A DNA stretch of 64,000 nt from Bradyrhizobium manausense (GCF_018130615.1 NZ_JAFCKB010000010.1:173872-237871), one strand, 5' to 3'. Shown: positions 16,887-25,741, counted from the stretch's first letter. The notes: generated from the sequence alone by a model not told the origin. Translations and numbers: made by a program.

Positions 16887-18122
16887 TCAGATCACATAGA
16901 ACCCATGCGTGCCGTCGCGGCGGAGCTGGTCGACGAGACCGTATTCCCAGTCGAGATAGGCCTGCATGGCGCGCTCGGCGATGTCCGTTCCCTCGTAGGG
17001 GCGGCGGTAGCGATGGGCGGGGTCGGGCTTCGGCAGCACGAGCGGCGGACCGACCTCGAGCGTGCCGGCATCATAGCCGCCTTCGAGCACATAGACCTCC
17101 CAGCCCATCTGCGCGAGCCAGGACGCCGTCATGTCGGCGCGCACGCCCTTGTCGTCGGTCAGGACGATGCGCGCACCGCGCACCGGCGCGGCCATGTCGG
17201 TCTCCTGGACGAGCTGGCCGCCGGGATAGTGGCGGAAGCCCGGGAGATGACCGGCCGCATAGTCCTCCGCGTCGCGGACGTCGAACCGATAGAGAGTGCG
17301 ACAGGTCTCGGCGACCAACGCCGACATCTCGTTCGCGCCGATATGGCGGACGCCGGCACGATAGGCGAGGTCGCGGGCGTTGGCCGGGCCGTTCTCGAAT
17401 GACCCGATCGCACCGCGCCGGTCGGCGCCATGCGCGAGCGTGTGTCGCGCCAGCGTCCAGCCGATCGTGCCGTTGCGCAGCGCCCGCACCTTGTTGGGCA
17501 CGCCGGCATTGATCAGCGACTGGGTGCCGATGATCGACCGGGTGCGGCCCGCGCAATTGACAATGATGGTGGTGTCGGGATCGGGCGCGGCCTGGCCGGC
17601 CCGCAGCACCAGCTCCGCTCCGGGCACGCTGACCGAGCCCGGAATGTTCATGGTCGCGTATTCGTCGAAGCGGCGAACGTCGAGGATGGCGATATTGGCC
17701 TTGTCAGCGATCAGTTTTGCCACTTCGTCGGCACTGAACGACGGCGTATGGCGACGTGCCTCAACCAGCTCGCCGAACGCCTTTGAGTAGGAGTTGACGT
17801 CCTCGAACACCTCATAGCCCGCCGCCCGCCACGCTTTCAGACCACCATCGAGCGCACGGACTTTGCTGTAGCCAAGCGCAGCCAGCCGTTCGGCGCCGGC
17901 TGCGATCAGTCCCTCACCGTCATCAAAGAGGACGACCGGCGCATCCTTACGCGGCAGCCGCACCGTGGCCTCGATCTCGATCCGGTCCACAGCCATGTTG
18001 GCCGCGAACAGCGGATGACCAGTGGCGAAGGCGGCCTCGTGCCTGAGATCGAGCAGCGCGATTTCCTCGCGCAACAGCAGCGCACGGCGGATATCGGCGG
18101 GGGTAACGGTCGAAAGCTTCAT
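16887..18122 (-). CDS. Triple rhodanese-domain protein
   Basis: A 411-residue protein built of three rhodanese-like domains (about 1-110, 125-235 and 260-370). Only the middle domain has an active-site cysteine, in VNCAGRTRSIIGTQSL; at the matching places the first domain reads VLFDDGEGL and the third VLTDDKGVRA, both without Cys. Rhodaneses transfer sulfane sulfur through a Cys persulfide, so one catalytic and two structural or regulatory domains are expected. It stands alone between the radical SAM gene and the PepSY gene on the minus strand. The sulfur acceptor is unknown; supply to a sulfur-requiring enzyme is conceivable but not shown. Confidence 0.82.
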   Translation of the reverse strand: MKLSTVTPADIRRALLLREEIALLDLRHEAAFATGHPLFAANMAVDRIEIEATVRLPRKDAPVVLFDDGEGLIAAGAERLAALGYSKVRALDGGLKAWRAAGYEVFEDVNSYSKAFGELVEARRHTPSFSADEVAKLIADKANIAILDVRRFDEYATMNIPGSVSVPGAELVLRAGQAAPDPDTTIIVNCAGRTRSIIGTQSLINAGVPNKVRALRNGTIGWTLARHTLAHGADRRGAIGSFENGPANARDLAYRAGVRHIGANEMSALVAETCRTLYRFDVRDAEDYAAGHLPGFRHYPGGQLVQETDMAAPVRGARIVLTDDKGVRADMTASWLAQMGWEVYVLEGGYDAGTLEVGPPLVLPKPDPAHRYRRPYEGTDIAERAMQAYLDWEYGLVDQLRRDGTHGFYVI

Positions 18123-18196
18123 GGAGCGAACCCGGGTAAGGACAGGCCGTGGGCTTTTGGACCATTGCGACGGCCTTGGCTAGCCTTCGCGTCCGA

Positions 18197-19408
18197 TCAC
18201 TCGCCCGGAACCAGCCGCCCGAGCGGCGGGTGCGCCGGACGCCGCAACTTGCGGCGCGACAGGTACAAGAGCACGCCGGTGATCGCAAACAGAGGCATCA
18301 TCGCCGCAGCCACCATGAACGCAAGCTTGCCGGGCCAGCCCAGCACAGTGCCGCGGTGGATGTCGAGCACGCTCGCAATGGCCTTCTCGCCGAGTGTCTT
18401 GTCGGCATAGCGCTCCACGGAGACGACCTGGCCGGTGACCGCATCGATGCGGAACTCATCCCGCATGGATTCAAGCGTGGAGTCCTTCGGCCACGACCGG
18501 ACCCGCATCACCGTGCCTGGGCCGGGCGGGAGCATCAGCTGAGCCTTGGCGAAACCACCGCTCTCCTCGCGCAGGAGGGTCGACCAGGCGCGATCGAAGC
18601 CGACCGGCTGAGCCGGCACAGCGCGACCGGAGGACTGCTTCGGCTGTACCTTCGCCGCTGCCACATGCGGTCGCGACAGCAGCCAGATCACGCCGTCCTT
18701 GTACCAGTCAAAGGAGTACCAGAGCCCGGTGAGCGTCATGACGAGATAGATCGGCAGAACCCAGGTGCCGATAACAGCGTGCAACGAACGATGCAGGCCG
18801 CGGCCGCTGAGCCCGAGATTCGGCTTCAGCCACATCTTCACGCTGCTCGCCCGGCGCGGCCAGCGCAGCACGAGACCCGAAATCAGCATCACGATCAGGC
18901 CCATCGCGGCAACGCCCGTAATCTGACGGCCCCAACCCTTGGCATCGCCGGGAATGAGCAGCCAGCGATGCAGTCTGCGTACCGTCGCGAAGAAGTCCTC
19001 ACCGCGCGGGACACCCAGCACGCGGCCATCATAGGGATCGAGATAGAACGATGACGGCCGCGTGCCCTGCCCGTCACGCGCGAAGCGGATATAAGCGGCG
19101 GCTGACGGATCGCTCGACAGTGTGATGCCCGCGACCTTGCCGGCATTCGGCACAGCGTTCAGGCGCGTGACCAGTTCATCCGGCAGTAGCGCCGGCGTCG
19201 TCCGTGGCGCGACCTGCATGATGCCGGCATTCAGATGGTCAACGATCTCGTCCTCAAAGCTCATGATCACGCCGGTCAGCGCGATCAGAGAAAGCAGCAG
19301 CGCGAGCACCAGGCCCGCGATGGAATGGACCTGGAGCAGTACGGCTTTAATTATGGACCCGAACCTATGCATCGGCGCAGGCCCGCGTGATCGACAGGAC
19401 AGAGCCAT
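18197..19408 (-). CDS. PepSY-associated inner-membrane protein, probable siderophore reductase component
   Basis: A 403-residue PepSY_TM protein. An N-terminal membrane helix (VHSIAGLVLALLLSLIALTGVIMSF) is followed by a periplasmic region with PepSY-like segments. Further helices include GVAAMGLIVMLISGLVLRW, WVLPIYLVMTLTGLWYSF and LAFMVAAAMMPLFAITGVLLYLSR near the C-terminus. Proteins of this family are encoded beside TonB-dependent siderophore receptors and are thought to reduce ferri-siderophores; here it lies 27 bases after the receptor's stop on the same strand. ATG 19408 is listed; an internal ATG at 19372 is equally possible, as neither has a clear ribosome binding site. Confidence 0.82.
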   Translation of the reverse strand: MALSCRSRGPAPMHRFGSIIKAVLLQVHSIAGLVLALLLSLIALTGVIMSFEDEIVDHLNAGIMQVAPRTTPALLPDELVTRLNAVPNAGKVAGITLSSDPSAAAYIRFARDGQGTRPSSFYLDPYDGRVLGVPRGEDFFATVRRLHRWLLIPGDAKGWGRQITGVAAMGLIVMLISGLVLRWPRRASSVKMWLKPNLGLSGRGLHRSLHAVIGTWVLPIYLVMTLTGLWYSFDWYKDGVIWLLSRPHVAAAKVQPKQSSGRAVPAQPVGFDRAWSTLLREESGGFAKAQLMLPPGPGTVMRVRSWPKDSTLESMRDEFRIDAVTGQVVSVERYADKTLGEKAIASVLDIHRGTVLGWPGKLAFMVAAAMMPLFAITGVLLYLSRRKLRRPAHPPLGRLVPGE

Positions 19409-19435
19409 CACCGCCTTGGTGCCGCATTCCCGTTA

Positions 19436-21769
19436 TCAAAACTTCACCGTTGCCGACAGTGAGATGCGTCGACCGTCACCCATTGCGACGTTCAAGGCGT
19501 TCCCGGTGGTGGAAGTGTAGTAGACCTTGTCGAAGAGGTTCTTGACGTTGAACTGATAGGTCACCGGAACCTTGTCGATCCTGGTGTCGTAGGTCGCGAA
19601 GATGTCAGCGACGGTGTAGGCCGGCAGGAAGAACGAGTTGAGGGAGTCGCCCGGCCGGTCGCCAACATAATGTGCGCCGCCGCCGAGCCGCAGACGTCCG
19701 GGCAGCCGATCGCCGAAATCATAGACGAGGTAGAGCGACGCCGTGTTCATCGCGGCGTTCAGCAATTTTGCATTGCCGACCTGGGGATCGTTGATCAGCC
19801 GGGCATCGGTATATCCATAGCTGCCGATCATGGCCCATTCATCGGTCAGCCTGCCGGTGACATCCAATTCGACACCGCGCGACCGGGCCGCACCAGAGGC
19901 GCGCGCCGCCGACTTGCCGCCACCGATGTCATCGATCACCAGCACGTTCTTCTTCTGGATGTCATAGACGGCCAGGGTGCCCGACAGACGCTTGCTGACG
20001 TCGAATTTCAGCCCGGTTTCCCACTGCGTTCCCTCTTCGGGCGCAAAGCTGGAGTCGACGACGAAGCCAGTAGGAGCACCGGAGAAAAGCGCGATGGTCG
20101 AGGTCGGCTTCAGCGACTGCGTATAGCTCACATAGTAGGAGAGCTCTTCGCTAAGCTTGACGATGACACCGCCGAGCGGCAGCACCTTGTCGCCCGCCAG
20201 ATTTGTATTGGTGACGAACAGAGGCCGGCCCTTTCCGGCGAGCTGCTCGTATTGCATCCAGCGTACGCCGCCGACCACGGACAGCCAGTTGGTCAGATGG
20301 AACGTATCCTGGGCGAACAAACCGCGGGTGCCGAGCTTGTCGGTCTGCTCACTGTCCGTCGCCGAGACGGTCGTGCCCGGTGTGACCAGTCCATAGATCG
20401 GGTTGTAGAAATTGAAGCTCGGAGTCGCCTGGCGGATCAGGTCGCGGCGATCAATCGTCCGATACAGCGCCTCGCCGCCAAACAGGATCTCATTGCGGAA
20501 GCCGCCCGCCCAAACATCACCCTGCAGATAGGAGGTGCCATAGCTGGCGTTGCTCAGCGAGTTCTGGGTGCCGTCGTTGCTGCGCGTTTCCGCGCCGGTC
20601 GCGGCGTTGACGCTGGTGATGCGAAGCTGGTTGGCGCTGTAGGTCTCGGTGTTGTAGCTGTAGGCCGCCGTAACCTTCCAATTGTCGTCGAGCTTCTGCT
20701 CGACTGAGCCCTGGACCAGGTCGGACGTGCCCCACATGTTGTTGAAGGGCTCGTCGAGCCGGCGCGTCGCCGGGATCGGCAGCGGGGCGCCGTTGACGAA
20801 GGCGGTGCCTCGGTCGAACGGAGTGATGAACTCGCGATGCTCGTAGGTGAGTTGGACCGTCGTGGTCTCACCGTACCAGGCGAGGGACGGGTTCACGAGC
20901 ATTTCCCGATGGCGGCCGAAATTGCGCCAATAATCCTCGCTGACGCCGTAGCCGATGAAACGGTAGGCGAGACCGCCGTCGCCGATCGGTCCGGTGACGT
21001 CGAGGGTGCCGTCAGCGCCGTTATGGTTGTTGGCGTAGGTCGAGCCGAGCAGAGTGACCGAACCGTGCTGATAGAGCTCCGGGCGCTTGCTGATGGTGTT
21101 GACGACGCCGCCTGGATCCATGATGCCGTAGAGCAGCGACGCCGGCCCCTTCAGCACTTCGACGCTGTCGACGGCGGCGTTCAGGCTGCGGCCCTGCACC
21201 AGCGGCATACCGTTGCGCATGATTGAGCCGTCGCGATTGTCGCCAAAGCCGCGGCGGATGACCGCGTCCTGTGTACCGGCGAGCGTATTGGTCTGGGTGA
21301 TTCCGCTGATGTTGACCAGTGCATCGTCGATATTGCGCGGGAGTTGATCCTTGAGCACTTGCGCGGGCACGACGTTGACGGATTGTGAGGTGTCGAGCGG
21401 CGATGCGCCCGAGCGCAGCGTGGATGCGTTCGGCATTGCGCGATAGCCGAGCTTTGCTGCTTGTTGTGCGACAGCCTCAGTCGCGGCACGTTCGGACGGC
21501 GTCGGCGCGGCCAGTGCAGCGGCAGTTTGGTTCCGGCGCGCAACCGCCTGTGTACGCCGTTGCGACTGCTCCGAAGCCCGCGCCGGCTTCGGCCGCTGCG
21601 CCGGCGCATCCACATTCACCGGCGGCAGCGCCGTTTGCGCCTGCGCGACGGTGGCGCTGGAGGGATATTCGGCGAGCAGCACAGCCGCTCCGATGAGAAG
21701 ACCAGCGCGGCTCTTGCCGGCGCGATTTCGATGACCTCTGACGCGAGGACCATCCACCAAGGCACGCAC
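19436..21769 (-). CDS. TonB-dependent siderophore receptor
   Basis: A 777-residue outer-membrane receptor of the FhuA/FpvA group. A signal-like segment (AGLLIGAAVLLAEY) comes after a basic N-terminus, then a Pro/Ala/Arg-rich linker. The plug domain contains QSVNVVPAQVLKDQLPRNI, VIRRGFGDNRDGSIMRNG and the SVEVLKGPASLLYG motif, followed by GGVVNTISKRP. The rest is beta-barrel, ending in the aromatic ISLSATVKF. A GTG start at 21769 is used because no in-frame ATG lies before the signal sequence. A candidate Irr box lies about 95 bp upstream, so iron-regulated expression is likely. The siderophore is unknown. It forms a unit with the PepSY gene. Confidence 0.9.
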   Translation of the reverse strand: MRALVDGPRVRGHRNRAGKSRAGLLIGAAVLLAEYPSSATVAQAQTALPPVNVDAPAQRPKPARASEQSQRRTQAVARRNQTAAALAAPTPSERAATEAVAQQAAKLGYRAMPNASTLRSGASPLDTSQSVNVVPAQVLKDQLPRNIDDALVNISGITQTNTLAGTQDAVIRRGFGDNRDGSIMRNGMPLVQGRSLNAAVDSVEVLKGPASLLYGIMDPGGVVNTISKRPELYQHGSVTLLGSTYANNHNGADGTLDVTGPIGDGGLAYRFIGYGVSEDYWRNFGRHREMLVNPSLAWYGETTTVQLTYEHREFITPFDRGTAFVNGAPLPIPATRRLDEPFNNMWGTSDLVQGSVEQKLDDNWKVTAAYSYNTETYSANQLRITSVNAATGAETRSNDGTQNSLSNASYGTSYLQGDVWAGGFRNEILFGGEALYRTIDRRDLIRQATPSFNFYNPIYGLVTPGTTVSATDSEQTDKLGTRGLFAQDTFHLTNWLSVVGGVRWMQYEQLAGKGRPLFVTNTNLAGDKVLPLGGVIVKLSEELSYYVSYTQSLKPTSTIALFSGAPTGFVVDSSFAPEEGTQWETGLKFDVSKRLSGTLAVYDIQKKNVLVIDDIGGGKSAARASGAARSRGVELDVTGRLTDEWAMIGSYGYTDARLINDPQVGNAKLLNAAMNTASLYLVYDFGDRLPGRLRLGGGAHYVGDRPGDSLNSFFLPAYTVADIFATYDTRIDKVPVTYQFNVKNLFDKVYYTSTTGNALNVAMGDGRRISLSATVKF

Positions 21770-21862
21770 TTTCGATTCACTTCCAAGTCACAGCATTGAA
21801 GCTGGCGCATCTACCAGCCGCTGCGAATGAAGAGAACCGTAAGCGGGCTTGAATCTCTCTAG

Positions 21863-21879
21863 TATGGAATCGTTCTAGG
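21863..21879. promoter_or_regulatory. Candidate iron-control element (Irr box)
   Basis: The 17 bases read TATGGAATCGTTCTAGG, compared with the rhizobial ICE consensus TTTAGAA-N3-TTCTAAA: 5 of 7 matches in each arm. It lies about 95 bp upstream of the TonB-dependent receptor start, where iron control is expected. The consensus is from memory of Irr work in Bradyrhizobium; function is inferred. Confidence 0.45.
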
Positions 21880-21927
21880 CGCGAATGCGCCTGCAGCGGC
21901 AATCAGAGATGTCCTGTCTGATCGACC

Positions 21928-21964
21928 GCGACATGCTGAACGCGAAATCGCGGCAGCATGTCGC
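21928..21964 (-). terminator. Hairpin downstream of the DapA-like gene
   Basis: GCGACATGCTG (21928-21938) and CAGCATGTCGC (21954-21964) form a perfect 11-bp inverted repeat with a 15-base loop, starting 15 bases after the stop codon of the minus-strand DapA-like gene. No T-run follows, so it may be a weak or Rho-assisted terminator or an RNA-stabilising hairpin. Confidence 0.45.
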
Positions 21965-21978
21965 AGTGTCACGCGATC

Positions 21979-22863
21979 TCAGGCGATCGCAAGACTGGTC
22001 AGTTCGTCGAGCTTCGCCTTGAGCGCGGTCCCGTCCGACAGCGCGCGCAGCGGCGGTCGCACACGCAACCAGCCGGCGTCGCCGGTTTGCGCAGCCAGGA
22101 TCGCTTTCAGCGTCGTGAGGAAGGATGGTGACTTCACCACGATATCGACCGCGGCCTGCATGCGCGCTTCGACGTCCTTGCCGTCGATCATCGCCTTGAC
22201 CAGTTCCGGCGTAATGTTGGCCATGCCGCAGATGGTGCCGGCGCCGCCGCCGGCGATCGCACGCGCAATATCGGTTTCGTTGCCGACGGTGATGGCCAGT
22301 TCAGGAGCAGCAGCGCGGAACGCCTGGAACTGCTTGAAGTCGCCGCTGGAGTCTTTCAGCCCCGCAACCACCTTACCGTAGCGCTTGCGCAAGTTCGCGG
22401 CGACCGTCGTCGGGATCGCGACACCCGAGACCTGCGGGATATGATAGAGATAGGCGAGCAGACGATCGTCGGCGACACCGTCGAAGATCGCCGCGAATGC
22501 ATCCTCGATGCCTTCAGGCGTGGCGCTGCGATCGAAGTAAGGCGGTAGATACAGCACGTGGCGCAGGCCTAGGCCGAGCACCGCGCGCGTCAACGCAATG
22601 CCGTCGCTGATGGCGGGAAAGCCGCCGCCGATGCCGATGCGCTCCGCCGGCACACCGGCCTTGAGCACGGCTTCGGTGGTCGCGACGCGTTCGTTGACAT
22701 TGAAGGATGTGCCCTCGCCGGTGGTGCCGAACAGTACGACGCCATCGACGCCTTTGCTAAAAAGGTGCTTGGCATGAGCGGCAAGCTTGGCGGGGTCCAC
22801 ATTGCCGTCCGCCGTCAGCGGCGTTGCCGACGCCACCCAGAACCCGCGAATTGCCTCCGTCAT
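21979..22863 (-). CDS. Dihydrodipicolinate synthase/N-acetylneuraminate lyase family protein
   Basis: A 294-residue Class I aldolase of the DapA/NanA superfamily. VASATPLTADGNVD opens the barrel, VVLFGTTGEGTSFNVNER is the substrate-carboxylate loop, LYHIPQVSGV aligns with the catalytic Tyr region, and the Schiff-base lysine is in VVAGLKDSSGDFKQF. Start ATG 22863 is preceded by GGTGG at a suitable distance. Lysine synthesis is unlikely: the gene sits divergently from an FAD-linked dehydrogenase with a GntR regulator, a layout typical of sugar-acid or hydroxy-acid catabolism. The substrate is probably a 2-keto acid aldol; its identity is not determinable here. Confidence 0.8.
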   Translation of the reverse strand: MTEAIRGFWVASATPLTADGNVDPAKLAAHAKHLFSKGVDGVVLFGTTGEGTSFNVNERVATTEAVLKAGVPAERIGIGGGFPAISDGIALTRAVLGLGLRHVLYLPPYFDRSATPEGIEDAFAAIFDGVADDRLLAYLYHIPQVSGVAIPTTVAANLRKRYGKVVAGLKDSSGDFKQFQAFRAAAPELAITVGNETDIARAIAGGGAGTICGMANITPELVKAMIDGKDVEARMQAAVDIVVKSPSFLTTLKAILAAQTGDAGWLRVRPPLRALSDGTALKAKLDELTSLAIA

Positions 22864-22954
22864 AGCACCACCCATTGTTGCGGCTCCAAATAAGCCCCTG
22901 ATCTTCAATGATCTTTGGGGGTCTATCGAGCCTTGTTTTTGCTTTACTTTTTAG

Positions 22955-22973
22955 CTTGTACCTTACATACAAG
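22955..22973. promoter_or_regulatory. Candidate GntR operator between divergent genes
   Basis: CTTGTA (22955-22960), seven bases, then TACAAG (22968-22973) form a perfect inverted repeat in the AT-rich space between the DapA-like and FAD-dehydrogenase genes. FCD-type GntR regulators bind short TTGT...ACAA palindromes, and such a regulator is encoded at 24462. Linking the two is inference. Confidence 0.5.
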
Positions 22974-23040
22974 ATCCACGCAAACCCTTTCCGCCCTCAC
23001 GGCGCGCATGAGGCGCAGCCAAATTGAGAGGAGGTCTCGC

Positions 23041-24453
23041 ATGAACATGGTGACCCCCGTCGGTCAGCCCGAGCCATTGCTCGCTGCGTTGCGCGACAAG
23101 CTTGGCGCCGCAGCCGTTCTGACCGGCAGCGACGTGCCCGCGCGCAATTGCAACGACTGGAGCGCGAGCCTGCCGCAAACGCCGCTGGCGGTGATCCGCC
23201 CGCTCGATGCGCAGGGCGTTGCCGATGCGATCCTGACCTGCCGGCAGGCGCGCCTGCCATTCGTGCCGCAAGGCGGCCTGACTGGCCTCTGCCGCGGCGC
23301 CGCGCCTGAAGCGGGCTGGGTTGCGATCTCGCTGGAGCGCATGGCCGGCATCGAGGAGATCGACCGCGCTTCGATGACGATGACGGTGAAATCAGGCACG
23401 CCGCTGGAGACGATCCAGAAGGCCGCGGACGAAGCCGGCTTCTTCTTTCCGCTCGATCTCGGCTCGCGTGGCTCCTGCGCGATCGGCGGCAATCTCTCCA
23501 CCAACGCCGGCGGCAACCGCGTCATTCGCTACGGCATGACGCGAGAGCTGGTGCTCGGTCTCGAAGTGGTGCTGCCCGACGGCACCGTCATCACCAGCCT
23601 CAACAAGCTGATGAAGAACAACGCCGGCTATGACCTGAAGCATCTCTTCATCGGCTCGGAAGGCACGCTCGGCATCATCACCCGCGTGGTGCTTCGGCTA
23701 TTTCCAAAGCCGCGCTCGACCATGGCCGCGCTCTGTGCGCTGAAGGACTATGCCGCCGTGATTGCGCTGCTCGATGCCGCACGCAGCGGGCTCGGCCCGC
23801 TGCTGTCGGCGTTCGAGGTGATGTGGCCCGATTATTGGGACGTGATCACGACCCGCGCCGGCGTCAAGCCGCCAGTCGCCGCCGGCCTCGGCCTTTACGT
23901 GCTGGTCGAGGCGCAAGGCACCGACGAGAGCGTCGATGCGCCGCGCTTCCAGGCCTGGCTCGAAGAGTTGATGGAGCGCGGGCTGCTCACTGATGCCGCC
24001 GTGGCGCAATCGCTGGCGCAGACGCAGGCGTTCTGGCGCGTGCGCGACATCTGCGCCGAGTTCGGCCAGGTGCTGGGCCCGCACATCTCCTATGACATCG
24101 GCCTTGCGGTGGCGCGGATGGACGAGTTCGCCGCGCGCTGCAAGGCGGCGCTGGCTTCCGGCATCAAGGGCTGCGAGAGCGTCTATTACGGCCATATCGG
24201 CGACGGCAATCTGCACCTCGTCTCCTGGGTCACGGGCCTTCCCGTCGAGCAGCAGCCAAAGGAAGCGATGGACACGATCATCTACGGCCTCGTCCGCGAC
24301 ATGGGCGGCAGTGTCTCCGCCGAGCACGGCATCGGCACGCTGAAGAAGAAGTGGCTGGGCCACGCCCGCAGCGAGCCCGAGATCGCCTTGATGCGGACGC
24401 TGAAGGCCGCACTCGATCCCGATCATCTGCTCAACCCCGGCAAGGTGATCTGA
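23041..24453 (+). CDS. FAD-binding oxidoreductase (GlcD/D-2-hydroxyacid dehydrogenase type)
   Basis: A 470-residue flavoprotein. The N-terminal PCMH-type FAD domain has FVPQGGLTGLCRGA, DLGSRGSCAIGGNLSTNAGG, VIRYGMTRELVLGLEVVLP and LFIGSEGTLGIIT. The C-terminal substrate domain ends with the family signature VYYGHIGDGNLHL and SVSAEHGIGTLKKKWL. These features match glycolate oxidase GlcD, D-lactate dehydrogenase and D-2-hydroxyglutarate dehydrogenase, which oxidise a 2-hydroxy acid to the keto acid and pass electrons onward. Start ATG 23041 has an AGGAGG box just upstream. The next gene is its probable regulator, 8 bases away. The substrate is likely related to that of the divergent DapA-like lyase. 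Confidence 0.85.
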   Translation: MNMVTPVGQPEPLLAALRDKLGAAAVLTGSDVPARNCNDWSASLPQTPLAVIRPLDAQGVADAILTCRQARLPFVPQGGLTGLCRGAAPEAGWVAISLERMAGIEEIDRASMTMTVKSGTPLETIQKAADEAGFFFPLDLGSRGSCAIGGNLSTNAGGNRVIRYGMTRELVLGLEVVLPDGTVITSLNKLMKNNAGYDLKHLFIGSEGTLGIITRVVLRLFPKPRSTMAALCALKDYAAVIALLDAARSGLGPLLSAFEVMWPDYWDVITTRAGVKPPVAAGLGLYVLVEAQGTDESVDAPRFQAWLEELMERGLLTDAAVAQSLAQTQAFWRVRDICAEFGQVLGPHISYDIGLAVARMDEFAARCKAALASGIKGCESVYYGHIGDGNLHLVSWVTGLPVEQQPKEAMDTIIYGLVRDMGGSVSAEHGIGTLKKKWLGHARSEPEIALMRTLKAALDPDHLLNPGKVI

Positions 24454-24461
24454 GAGCGCCG

Positions 24462-25127
24462 ATGCGATCGCTCAAGCTCGATGCGCCGAAATCGCTGTCG
24501 CAACGGGTGATGCTGCGATTGCGGCAGGCGATCATCGACGGCGAGTTTGCGCTCGGCGCTACCATCTCCGAGGAGATGGTGGCCAATTCTTTCGGCGTCA
24601 GCCGCACGCCGGTGCGCGAGGCGATGGGCCAGTTGCAGGCGCAGGGGCTCGTGGTGATCAGGCCGCAGGTCGGCAGCTTTGTGTTCACGCCGAGCGCCGA
24701 GGACATTGCCGCGCTCTGCACCTTCCGCATCGCGCTCGAACCGAAGGCCGCGGAGCTTGCCTTTCGCCACGACCGCTATGGCGCGATCGCGACCATGAGC
24801 GATGCGATCGCGGCGATGGAGCCGGCGGTCGAGGCCAGGGACAACGTTGCCTATGGACGTGCCGACGCCGCCTTTCACGAGGGCTTGTTCGCACATTGCG
24901 GCAACCGCTATCTCGCCGAATCCTACCAACTCGTCTCGGGCCGGGTCGCCGCGCTCCGCACCAATCTGACCTCGCCGATCGACGTGCGCACCCGCTCGTC
25001 ATTCGACGAGCACCGCAAGCTGCTCGATCTGTTCGCACGTGGCGAGTTTTCGGCGTTCGAAGCGGCAATGACGACGCATATCACCAATTCGGGTCTGGTC
25101 TACGCCAAAGCCCTGAAAGTGAATTGA
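24462..25127 (+). CDS. GntR family transcriptional regulator (FCD subgroup)
   Basis: A 221-residue regulator with an N-terminal winged helix-turn-helix (MLRLRQAIIDGEFALGATI, then EEMVANSFGVSRTPVREAMGQL at about residues 37-58). An FCD effector domain follows with FRIALEPKAAELA, DAAFHEGLFAHCGN and a late DEHRKLLDLFARGEF. The Asp/His residues in these motifs usually bind a metal that coordinates a small organic acid. It is transcribed with the FAD dehydrogenase and probably represses it and the divergent DapA-like gene through the palindrome at 22955-22973. Start ATG 24462 fits the family length. Confidence 0.85.
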   Translation: MRSLKLDAPKSLSQRVMLRLRQAIIDGEFALGATISEEMVANSFGVSRTPVREAMGQLQAQGLVVIRPQVGSFVFTPSAEDIAALCTFRIALEPKAAELAFRHDRYGAIATMSDAIAAMEPAVEARDNVAYGRADAAFHEGLFAHCGNRYLAESYQLVSGRVAALRTNLTSPIDVRTRSSFDEHRKLLDLFARGEFSAFEAAMTTHITNSGLVYAKALKVN

Positions 25128-25133
25128 GCGGTT

Positions 25134-25298
25134 CTATCGCGCGCCTGCCGATCCCGGTCTGTCCAAGAAATCCAGCGCGGTGTTGATCTGTTCGAGCTGA
25201 TGCTCGATCTTGTCGCGATCCTCGACCGATTCCGCCTTCTCGAGCTGTTCCACGAGCTTCTGCTTCCGTGACAGCAAATTCTCTATGACTGTACTCAC
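25134..25298 (-). CDS. Small helical protein, 54 aa
   Basis: A short gene with GTG start preceded by a strong GGGGGAG ribosome binding site. The product is almost entirely one charged amphipathic helix (LLSRKQKLVEQLEKAESVED continuing to EQINTALDFLDR), suggesting a coiled coil. No signal peptide or cysteine. It converges with the GntR gene, 6 bases away. Function unknown; a remote resemblance to small helical hypothetical proteins of Bradyrhizobium is a recollection, not a search result. Confidence 0.55.
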   Translation of the reverse strand: MSTVIENLLSRKQKLVEQLEKAESVEDRDKIEHQLEQINTALDFLDRPGSAGAR

Positions 25299-25474
25299 AG
25301 CTCCCCCATCGCCCGAGGCGAATATCGAAGCAGTCCGGATCCCGGACACGGGCGCACGCGAGCACGGCTCGCGCCGATCCCTTAAGCCAGAATGTTCGCG
25401 ATGGTGGATGGTTCCTATGGATGAACCGCGGCGCACGAGGATGGAACTGTTTGGGCAGGCCGTCGCCGGCTCGA

Positions 25475-25741
25475 TCAGTGTCCCCAAAATGCCGGCCGCG
25501 GTGAGGAGCCGGAAGACGGATCGCTGACATGCATCTGCGGCAAGCGCACTGCTCCGGGAGGCGAGGCGAGGCTCGCGAGCAGCACCGGCGCGACTGGGGT
25601 GCGCGCAACCGAGACCGAGAACACCACCAGCAGCGCGCAGACCATGCAGAGCCGCATCTGCACCGTCCTGCGATCGCAGATCGGCAGAAACAGGAAAAAC
25701 AACATCGCCAGGATCAGCAGCGCGTCGATCAGAAATAACAT
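25475..25741 (-). CDS. Small membrane protein, 88 aa
   Basis: Starts at ATG 25741 with a GGGAGG ribosome binding site 7 bases upstream, the main reason to believe it. Residues 1-21 (LFLIDALLILAMLFFLFLPI) form one membrane helix, and LCMVCALLVVFSVSVA a second. The last 30 residues are Pro/Ser-rich and polar. Divergent from the ygiQ-like gene. No family recognised. The C-terminal tail has weaker codon bias than the hydrophobic part. Confidence 0.5.
   Translation of the reverse strand: MLFLIDALLILAMLFFLFLPICDRRTVQMRLCMVCALLVVFSVSVARTPVAPVLLASLASPPGAVRLPQMHVSDPSSGSSPRPAFWGH

Noticed and set aside
15581-18122. Radical SAM plus rhodanese as a peptide-modification (RiPP) system
   Set aside because: No short precursor gene, protease or exporter lies nearby, and the two genes are 148 bases apart with no overlap.
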